Source: Nitrososphaerota archaeon (lineage in GTDB: Archaea > Thermoproteota > Nitrososphaeria > Nitrososphaerales > CADDZS01). Taken from it: a stretch of 52,495 nucleotides of DNA. Shown here one piece after another: positions 46,969 through 52,495 of the stretch. A program made the translations under genes and the position numbers. The notes under the pieces are model-generated. The model saw nothing but the letters and a program-made list of their open reading frames with translations. It searched no databases and was not told the origin of the DNA. The number at the start of each line of letters is the position of its first letter. Within the stretch, counting starts at the first letter, position 1. The stretch covers positions 1-52,495 of the forward strand of contig JAJPHP010000005.1 of NCBI GenBank assembly GCA_021325255.1, written 5' to 3'.

Positions 46969-47202
46969 ATGGCAACGATCGTGGACGTGCTTTCTATGAT
47001 GGCCGCATATTCTTTAGGACTACGCAACGAAAACTTTCTGTTTGGACTGGGCTATGCGGGTTTTGATGCGTGGCTTGTGATATGGCAACGGAACAGGATT
47101 GTAGCTTGGATGACTAATATATGCTCTAGATTTAACAAAAATTCAATCGCTGCAAAAGATAGCGCTCTGTATGTCGGAGCTCTTTTGTGGGAAAAAGCGT
47201 AG
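46969..47202 (+). CDS. small membrane-associated hypothetical protein, 77 aa
   Basis: ATG 46969 (MATIVDVLSMMAAYSLGL) opens a protein with one or two weak hydrophobic helices and a basic middle. The frame extends to TTG 46942. No family is recognised. It converges with the zinc-finger gene at 47232. Confidence 0.35.
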   Translation: MATIVDVLSMMAAYSLGLRNENFLFGLGYAGFDAWLVIWQRNRIVAWMTNICSRFNKNSIAAKDSALYVGALLWEKA

Positions 47203-47231
47203 AACAGCCGCTAGCGTTCAAAAAAGTTCCC

Positions 47232-47414
47232 CTACTCCTTCCTTCGCGCAACGTACCCAAGTTCCACGCGCTTCTCCGAAGCGCAGTTTCCGCACATCGG
47301 TGTGAGTATTCTTGAAATCGGGTCAAAATAGAGGTTCGAATGAAGCCGGCACATAGGCTTCTTGCATATTTCACAGACTAGCTTTGAAGTTTTTGAGCAA
47401 ATGAAGCATTTCAA
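47232..47414 (-). CDS. small zinc-finger protein, 60 aa
   Basis: The product begins MKCFICSK, then LVCEICKKPMCRLHS and PMCGNCAS. This gives four Cys-x2-Cys-like units plus a His, which is enough for two zinc sites and resembles B-box/HIT-type or double zinc-ribbon modules. It starts at TTG 47414. It is a likely protein-protein or nucleic-acid adaptor; the exact role is unknown. Confidence 0.65.
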   Translation of the reverse strand: MKCFICSKTSKLVCEICKKPMCRLHSNLYFDPISRILTPMCGNCASEKRVELGYVARRKE

Positions 47415-47445
47415 AAATCAAATTCGCCCTGAATTAATTGTTCTA

Positions 47446-47906
47446 TCATAGTTGGAGATTGACTATACTGTCTAACTGGAAATCAACAATACGGGCATTT
47501 GTTTTCAACGGGAGATCGTATTGGGCTACGACGGAGCGTTGTTCCTCTTCTCTAAGAGCGACCAAATGATCGGCCATTACTAACTCGGGGATCTGACGAT
47601 TCAGGACGTGTGAGCATTCGATGGAACGCGGCTCAGAGGTAATGTCCGAAACGGTGGAGTATGAATCGTTCTTCGCGCCGACGGGATAGAGAATCCGGTA
47701 AGTTGTATTCAACGCTTCTTCCAAACCACTATCACAAAGCCAGTTCCTATTACAAGCCAGGTCAGCGTCAGCACCATCCGGAGAAGATAAGAGACAAGCC
47801 CGAACCACGGGAAGACCAGCGTCTCGATAGAATCTATCGCCGTGAAAAAGACTGCCCGCCTGAGCAAGAAGTAGAAACCTTGTGGGATCATCACTGAAAC
47901 ATCCAA
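47446..47906 (-). pseudogene. two-helix membrane protein with soluble domain, frameshifted
   Basis: ATG 47906 opens two membrane segments (IPQGFYFLLRRAVFFTAID and VSYLLRMVLTLTWLVIGTGF) ending in VVWKKR-stop at 47709. In the next frame the sequence continues naturally from EEALNTTYRILYPVGAKN to a regular soluble C-terminus (HLVALREEEQRSVVAQYDL) ending at 47446. A one-base change near 47718 would join them to about 153 residues. It overlaps the gene upstream by 16 bases and is the third member of the tfb operon. Confidence 0.45.
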
Positions 47907-48310
47907 ATTTTGTATTCCCTTATTATTTCGTAGGGTTCTAATCTTGGTCCTAGATGACTCGAATCCATCATCCCGTCTCGCCTACCTAACAAGCTGGAAT
48001 TGGAGGAAAATTTCATTTTGCAATTATCGGTGCAAAATGTTTCGAGCTGAAACTCGAACGCGTTGTCATTCCTGAGCATTTTCCAAAGGTGCACTGCGCT
48101 CTTTTCTATACGGAACATATACTTCGATCTGGTTGGATTCATGAAAGCGTTTATCCCAGTTCCTTTGGAGTATACCGATTCCTTATTGTTCTCAGGAGAG
48201 GGTAGCGTTGCATCATCGAAAGTCTTCAAGGCATGTGGTTCTTCATTCTCCCATTCTTCCAAGCCTTCGCAAGTGGGGCTTCGATCTAAAAGGTTCGCCA
48301 ACAATGTCAC
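47891..48310 (-). CDS. hypothetical protein in the tfb operon, 139 aa
   Basis: The GTG start at 48310 overlaps the tfb stop by 4 bases (GTGA), a strong sign of translational coupling. The protein is soluble, with an acidic N-terminus (EEWENEEPHALKTFDD) and a C-terminal segment YEIIREYKIWMFQ. No family is recognised. The coupling suggests that it acts with the TFB paralogue or is co-regulated with it. Confidence 0.55.
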   Translation of the reverse strand: MTLLANLLDRSPTCEGLEEWENEEPHALKTFDDATLPSPENNKESVYSKGTGINAFMNPTRSKYMFRIEKSAVHLWKMLRNDNAFEFQLETFCTDNCKMKFSSNSSLLGRRDGMMDSSHLGPRLEPYEIIREYKIWMFQ

Positions 48311-49302
48311 GCGGAACTTGGACTTTGCACTAGAGTGCCACGATGTTCTACAGACCTAAGTTTCTGACGAAGGACGTACTTTCCGAGAATCTCCTTGCAT
48401 CTGTATCTAACGGTGGTCTCCGTAACTTGGGCCGATTCGTATATTTCACAAAAAGGGGTATGCTCACCCGAAAGAACTGCAGCAATATGGATGTACGCTG
48501 CAGCTAGCCCCGCCGGAGCCTTCCCATCAGATATTTCGCTGTCTACTTTTTTTGCAATCTGGAGAGCAACCCGCTCGACTTTTGGGTTGATTTTGTTCTT
48601 GTTTACAATCTTTGAGATGAAGCTTTGCATTGTTGGTGGACGAAGAGGTAGAGGAGTTACTTCGTCAAGCGCGTTCACTATCAACCGGAAATAATGAGAG
48701 GCAATCTTTTCGTTGACACCCATGCTTTGTGCTACCTCTTTCATCGACCGATTCACGTTCGTTCTCCTGCACGCAAGGTAAAGTGAAGCAGCCGACATTC
48801 CGTCAAGGGGTTTCCATTTCGAGGTTCCTCTGCGAACCGATTTTCGGAATATGTACGAGGAATCCTCCAGTACCGATTGTGGCAGATTCAATATTGCAGC
48901 TGCGTTACGCATTTTGTTCAGGGCGTTCGCGAGATGTCTTTCACGAGATGATGTTTTCAGTCTAGAGTGCCATTTTGTCAGACTCAAAGTGCTTTGATAG
49001 TCAGTGATAGGGGCCCCCCGCCAATCCTTCGAGCTGGAAGAGATCTCCGTGGCTAAACCGTAGTCGTGAAGCGAAAGACTACCGTATTCCCCTGAGTATT
49101 TTGGACTCCCGTTCATCCACGATGCCCTACTGGGCGACGAGCCGTTGTGTGAGAAATCAAGGGCTTCCTCGTCAATGACGAATCCATATTTGCAACAATA
49201 AACTTCTCCACTCTCCGGATCTCCAAGCAAATCGTTTCGACAGCTGGGGCACCGACGTGACTGGAGATAGAGATCGGAATTCGCTAGGCCCACCTTAGGC
49301 AT
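48307..49302 (-). CDS. tfb: transcription initiation factor B paralogue with degenerate zinc ribbon
   Basis: About 331 residues. Two cyclin-like repeats, as in TFB/TFIIB, are present: the first around MSAASLYLACRRTNVNRSMKEVA, the second around APAGLAAAYIHIAAV ... VTETTVRYRCKEILGKY. TFB recruits RNA polymerase to TBP-bound promoters and reads the BRE. The N-terminal zinc ribbon is unusual: CPSC is followed by GEVYCCKYG, where the fourth ligand (normally CxxCG) is Tyr. Many archaea have several TFBs, and divergent ones serve subsets of genes. ATG 49302 is preferred to TTG 49314. Confidence 0.88.
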   Translation of the reverse strand: MPKVGLANSDLYLQSRRCPSCRNDLLGDPESGEVYCCKYGFVIDEEALDFSHNGSSPSRASWMNGSPKYSGEYGSLSLHDYGLATEISSSSKDWRGAPITDYQSTLSLTKWHSRLKTSSRERHLANALNKMRNAAAILNLPQSVLEDSSYIFRKSVRRGTSKWKPLDGMSAASLYLACRRTNVNRSMKEVAQSMGVNEKIASHYFRLIVNALDEVTPLPLRPPTMQSFISKIVNKNKINPKVERVALQIAKKVDSEISDGKAPAGLAAAYIHIAAVLSGEHTPFCEIYESAQVTETTVRYRCKEILGKYVLRQKLRSVEHRGTLVQSPSSA

Positions 49303-49599
49303 CAAGGGAAACAAACTCGTAGACTCGCTTGTGATTCAATCAGTTGAGCCATTTGCACATGCCCGTCTTTCTACTTGTTGACCAGCACAGTTTTGGAATG
49401 AATGACTATCGGTGATGAACTCCCACGTCTTTTCGAAAAAACTCGAAAGAATTACGCGATTCGCTTCAAGGCAAATACGTCCTTATTTCCCATATTTCCA
49501 CTAAGCTTTCAGCAACCAAAGTTTGTTAGTTTGATGCGCAGATAAATCTTTGTTTTAGAAAAACTCAAATTCTCGTAATTCCAGACAATCGGATGAAAC
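49303..49599. promoter_or_regulatory. intergenic region between tfb and winged-helix gene
   Basis: It contains copy D of the 43-bp element at 49542-49584, and a degenerate relative near 49430-49456 (cttttcgaaaaaactcgaaagaattacg). The AT-rich tatttcccatatttcc near 49487-49502 may be the tfb TATA box on the minus strand. Confidence 0.4.
49542..49584 (+). promoter_or_regulatory. conserved 43-bp non-coding element, copy D
   Basis: ataaatctttgttttag, then aaaaactcaaattctcg, then taattccag. The GTG start of the winged-helix gene follows 15 bases later. Confidence 0.6.
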
Positions 49600-50259
49600 G
49601 TGCTTTCGAATTTGCCAACAACCAATCAACCAACTAAAACTGGGAAGCCTATTCCTCCTCGCGCAAGGACATATCTCACGCACTTCCCGGTTAGGTCGTA
49701 TCTTGAGGCTGACGTGCTTTCTAAGGAAAGTACGTGGAAGATGATGCAGTATATCAGAGAGGCGGGCGCTATAGGAGTCTCTGCAGATGAGGTCTCAAAA
49801 GAACTCAACCTTCCTCCCAGTATTGTTTACTCCACACTCAAAGAGCTGCGCAGGCTGGATTTCGTCTTCATCTACCCCAGAGAGAAGAGGTCCCGAAATG
49901 AAAGGAAGAAGCGCTACGTCTGTGAGAGGGGAACGTGGGGAAAATATGGAATTGATCCCCAATTCGTGAATGCTTTGAGATTTAGCGGACAGATCGACTC
50001 GACCAATGAGAAGCTCAAGGAAAATTTGCTTGAAATTTTTGCCGGGGTCCACAACGACTTTTCAAGCAGAAAGGAGCTAAAGTCCTTCTTGCCAAACTCT
50101 AACGATGCAAGCATATGCCCCAAATGTAGCAGGAACCACGAAGCAATGGAGTTCTTTTACGCAATCATATTGAGCGCGGTTGACAGCTTCATATCCGAGT
50201 CTAAGGAGTTTAACGCTTTTCTCTCAGAAAGAGGATGGTCCCTCGAGTCCGCAAGGTGA
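49600..50259 (+). CDS. winged-helix DNA-binding protein, 219 aa
   Basis: Residues 45-105 form a winged helix: VSADEVSKELNLPPSIVYST is the helix-turn-helix and LDFVFIYPREKRSR the wing. This resembles TrmB/ArsR-like archaeal regulators. A CPKCSRNH segment near residue 169 may bind a metal. A C-terminal helical region may dimerise. It starts at GTG 49600 directly downstream of the conserved element D, so it may autoregulate through it. Some of its first 30 residues are polar and possibly disordered. Confidence 0.7.
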   Translation: MLSNLPTTNQPTKTGKPIPPRARTYLTHFPVRSYLEADVLSKESTWKMMQYIREAGAIGVSADEVSKELNLPPSIVYSTLKELRRLDFVFIYPREKRSRNERKKRYVCERGTWGKYGIDPQFVNALRFSGQIDSTNEKLKENLLEIFAGVHNDFSSRKELKSFLPNSNDASICPKCSRNHEAMEFFYAIILSAVDSFISESKEFNAFLSERGWSLESAR

Positions 50260-50630
50260 TTCCGAGGGCGATTCAATGTTCGGAGCCTTCATACCGCAAT
50301 GGATTAGCAGCAAGTTATCAAGTGCACAGTTTGCAACGAGAGCGAGCCGACGACCCACTCACAGACAAATTACAGTTCTCGAGAAACAACTTTGGCCGTT
50401 TGATACTGTACTGGGTTCCTAATGAACGCCCCCTGAGCATAAAAAACTCGCTGCGCGCCGCCTCCAGAGCACCTTACGGAATCCACGCTTCGCATGTGGG
50501 GGATGCCGAGGACATGGGACAAACGAGAGATGCTTTCTATGATTAATCAGGTACCCACAAAGTGGACGTTCCTCCCTCAAGAGCTTCAGAGTGTATTAAT
50601 GATTATGTCTAGCACTTCGAGGATGTCAAG
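50260..50630. other. gene-poor stretch, possible gene remnant
   Basis: Open frames on the plus strand (for example 50235-50546, with RNNFGRLILYWVPNERPLS) look partly protein-like but have no start and no family. They could be a remnant cut by the IS6-like insertion. Confidence 0.25.
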
Positions 50631-50840
50631 TTATCCATTTCCAGTAAGGATGTTTTGCATCCTCACGAATGATGTCAGATAACTTGCTATTGAAAGCATG
50701 CTGGAATGGAATGGGAATCTATTGTAGAAACGCTTGGTTTTCTGCTTCAGGATGTTGAACCATGATTCTATAGGGTTCCTGTCTCCGAATGTTACCTGCT
50801 TGTATCGCAAGCCTAGATGTTCTAAAGCTCCCGGATACCA
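50631..50840 (-). pseudogene. IS6-like transposase, 3-prime part
   Basis: The C-terminal part of a DDE transposase of the IS6-like archaeal type: WYPGALEHLGLRYKQVTFGD, then RNPIESWFNILKQKTKRFYN, where the Glu of the triad is in PIESWF. The gene is interrupted at 50840/50841 by the IS110 element. Its N-terminal part is at 52166-52495. Confidence 0.75.
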
Positions 50841-50874
50841 AGATGATATGAAAAACATCTCCTTGCCTTACTAG

Positions 50875-51017
50875 ATAGCGCTAGCTATGCCTGTATGGTC
50901 CGTGGGTTTTCGCACTCGATACCACGATTAGGCTGTCTCTTCTGAAACGACCAATCAAAATGTGCCTTCGCGCACGAATAGCCGGTTGTCGTATGAAGGC
51001 TAGCGAATAGAAAACGA
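50875..51017 (+). ncRNA. candidate bridge RNA of the IS110 element
   Basis: IS110 elements are known to encode a structured RNA whose two loops pair with target and donor DNA. Here a hairpin (atagc-gcta-gctat, 50875-50888) is followed by ggtccgtgg (50897-50905) and gataccacg (50918-50926). These equal, base for base, the bottom and top strand of the reconstructed target GGATACCACGGACC. A second hairpin, gtgc-cttcgc-gcac (50962-50975), follows, with atagccgg (50978-50985) matching the right junction. The RNA ends are estimated. The target-loop assignment is strong; the donor loop is only tentative. Confidence 0.75.
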
Positions 51018-51029
51018 AAGGAGGTGAAA

Positions 51030-52117
51030 ATGAGATAATTGCTGAACATAGGAATAGACATCCATAAGGAAAATTGCATCGCATGCATCAAGGATGATCA
51101 GGGCACAACAATAAGACAGTGTACATTTGCAAACAACGACACAGGCATCACAGATTTCATCCAAAGCACCAAACAAAAAGAAATTACTAGGGCCGTGATG
51201 GAATCAACTGGAAACTATTGGTGCAAATTGTATGATGAACTTGAAAGAAATGGAATATAGATGTCTCTCTAGCTAATCCACTAAAGACAAGACTCATAGC
51301 TGAAGCGAAAATCAAATCGGATAAAATAGACTCATCTGTTCTCTCAGATCTGCTGCGAGCCAATTTGATTGTCAAGAGCTACGTTCCTCCTCAGGATATT
51401 CGTGAGATAAGGACTCTTTTGAGGCAGAGGGAAACTCTTGTCAGGAGCAGAACGATGATCAAGAACAGAGTTCACGCAACGCTTGCAAGCTACAGTATTC
51501 GCTCAGAGTACTCGGACATATTTGGCAAGCAAGGACTGGAATGGCTAAACAACCTGGACGTTCCAAGCAATCTGCGTCTGATACTTGACACGGAGCTCTC
51601 GCAGCTGAATAATCTCAACACAAACATCGAAAGAATCGATTCTGAAATCGCTTCAAATGCTTCCAAGGATCCAAGAGTTGAGCGTCTGATGGGTTTCACC
51701 GGCATGGATTTCTACACTGCGATGGTCCTAATCTACGAAATAGGAGATGTAAGTAGATTTCCGAATCCAAAGAAACTCGTAGCTTGGGCTGGACTAGCTC
51801 CCTCTCTACATCAATCAGGAAAGGTCAATAGAACTGGCTCAATAACAAAACAGCGAAATAAGTGGGTAAGATGGATTCTTGTTCAAGCTGCACACCGAGC
51901 AGCTCATAATGATGATCCAAAGCTCGAACCATTCTTTGAAAGAATAGCTAGAAAGAAAGGGAATCAGAAAGCAATCGTCGCAGTCGCAAGAAAACTGCTT
52001 GTCAGTGTGTATTTCGTCTTATCAAAGAATGAGCTTTATCGCGGTGATAGAGCAGATATCAGAGAACGAAAGCTTAAGAGATTGCACGAAAGAACTGACA
52101 ATGGTCTTCATGCGTGA
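51030..52117 (+). pseudogene. IS110 transposase (DEDD + Tnp_20), disrupted
   Basis: A good ribosome-binding site aggaggtg (51019-51026) precedes ATG 51030, but the third codon is TAA (ATG AGA TAA TTG CTG); relatives usually have Tyr there. Reading continues with NIGIDIHKENC and MESTGNYW to a frame change near 51258 (ERNGI then DVSLANPLKTR). The rest (to 52117) carries KSDKIDSSVL, completing the RuvC-like DEDD set, and the C-terminal domain with GFTGMDFYTAMVL and NRTGSITKQRNKWVRW, which holds the catalytic Ser. One stop and one shift suggest that this copy is inactive, or that the consensus has errors. Confidence 0.8.
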
Positions 52118-52165
52118 GGAGAAGCTTCCGCATTTGGTGAGCTTTGGAAAGACGTTTTGCATAGC

Positions 52166-52495
52166 CGGACCGTGATCCACGAGGACGAGCGGTCTGTTCG
52201 AACAGAATCTGAGAGCTTCCTTCAGGAAGAGAATGGAATCAAGCTCTCCTCGTGTGAGCGACGCTTTGAGAGCTAGAACCTCGTATCTTTTTCACATCTA
52301 TCGCGCTCCATATGAAGAGGAATCTTCCACCTGAAACGCTTAATTTTGTCTCATCGACTGCAATGACATGCCTACAGATCTTCTCTGCCTGTGGAAGGAT
52401 CAAGCCGATCTTCCGATACCAGAGCCTGCATGATTCGTAGGAGAAGACGTAGAAGAGTCCCATTGCGAGTGAGACTTTCCTGTAGGACAACCCCA
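52166..52495 (-). pseudogene. IS6-like transposase, 5-prime part, cut by window edge
   Basis: The N-terminal catalytic part of the transposase: VIAVDETKLSVSGGRFLFIW carries the first Asp. A one-base loss near 52280 shifts the frame, after which EVLALKASLTRGELDSILF and LVLVDHGP (second Asp) appear, ending at the IS110 junction. The Glu is on the other side of IS110 (50631-50840). The gene begins beyond the window. Confidence 0.75.

Larger units (their letters stand above)
50841..52165 (+). mobile_element. IS110-family element, 1325 bp, inserted in an IS6-like transposase gene
   Basis: The borders are set by the host gene: deleting 50841-52165 gives GTG GAT CAC GGT CCG TGG TAT CCG on the minus strand, which reads VDHGPWYP and restores the IS6-like frame. 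There are no inverted repeats and no target duplication, as is normal for IS110. The long 5-prime non-coding segment (50841-51029) precedes the transposase gene. The right end ttttgcatagc is also echoed as its complement gctatgc at 50884-50890. Confidence 0.85.

Noticed and set aside
1..52495. CRISPR array or cas genes
   Set aside because: No regularly spaced short repeats were seen; the 43-bp element recurs only four times with kilobase spacing.

Overview
The window reads as archaeal. It encodes a transcription factor B paralogue (tfb), a PyrI-type aspartate carbamoyltransferase regulatory chain, paired sulfopyruvate/phosphonopyruvate decarboxylase-like subunits, an ATP-independent M24 peptidase and many small zinc-ribbon proteins. 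Starts are mixed ATG/GTG/TTG and I see no bacterial sigma-type promoters. A mesophilic or moderately thermophilic member of the Thermoproteota (Nitrososphaeria/Bathyarchaeia-like) is my guess; the sequence does not prove it. No rRNA, tRNA or CRISPR array was recognised.

Layout. 1-7.5 kb: small zinc-finger genes, a dienelactone hydrolase, an MFS transporter, an ABC exporter pair and two small membrane proteins. 7.5-18 kb: a disrupted ferritin-like gene, a homocitrate/isopropylmalate synthase-like enzyme, an Lrp-type effector domain, a disrupted M24 peptidase overlapping a disrupted isoaspartyl peptidase, an intact PyrI-PyrE fusion, a type I L-asparaginase, tricarballylate-dehydrogenase-like tcuA (disrupted) and tcuB, and a broken Doc gene. 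18-21.5 kb: a decayed RHS gene cut in two by an insertion sequence (IS). Deleting the IS and one copy of its 9-bp target duplication rejoins the RHS core in frame to a membrane C-terminal domain, and a possible immunity gene lies downstream. 21.9-28.3 kb: amidohydrolase, decarboxylase subunits, amidase, peroxiredoxin. 28.6-36.8 kb: a damaged potassium channel/KTN pair, NfeD-like, DUF1059-like and TatA-like proteins, and sdhA with a damaged sdhB.

37.1-45.0 kb holds one tightly packed minus-strand operon (hyfB-C-E-F-G-I order) for a membrane complex resembling formate hydrogenlyase and complex I. Its large subunit lacks the nickel-binding cysteines, which points to an Ehr-type (energy-converting hydrogenase related) complex rather than a hydrogenase. 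45-50.3 kb carries small genes, a tfb with a degenerate zinc ribbon in an overlapping operon, and a winged-helix gene. A 43-bp non-coding element recurs four times between 32.2 and 49.6 kb.

50.6-52.5 kb is a nested mobile element: an IS110-family element sits inside an IS6-like transposase gene. Removing 50841-52165 restores the host reading frame exactly. The IS110 5-prime non-coding segment contains two 9-nt sequences that match the two strands of that reconstructed target across the junction, as expected for the target-binding guides of a bridge RNA. This is the most exciting signal in the window.

An unusual number of genes carry one or a few lesions (in-frame stop or single-base shift) while many neighbours are intact. 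Decay and consensus sequencing error cannot be separated here, so those entries are marked as pseudogenes with the lesion positions given.
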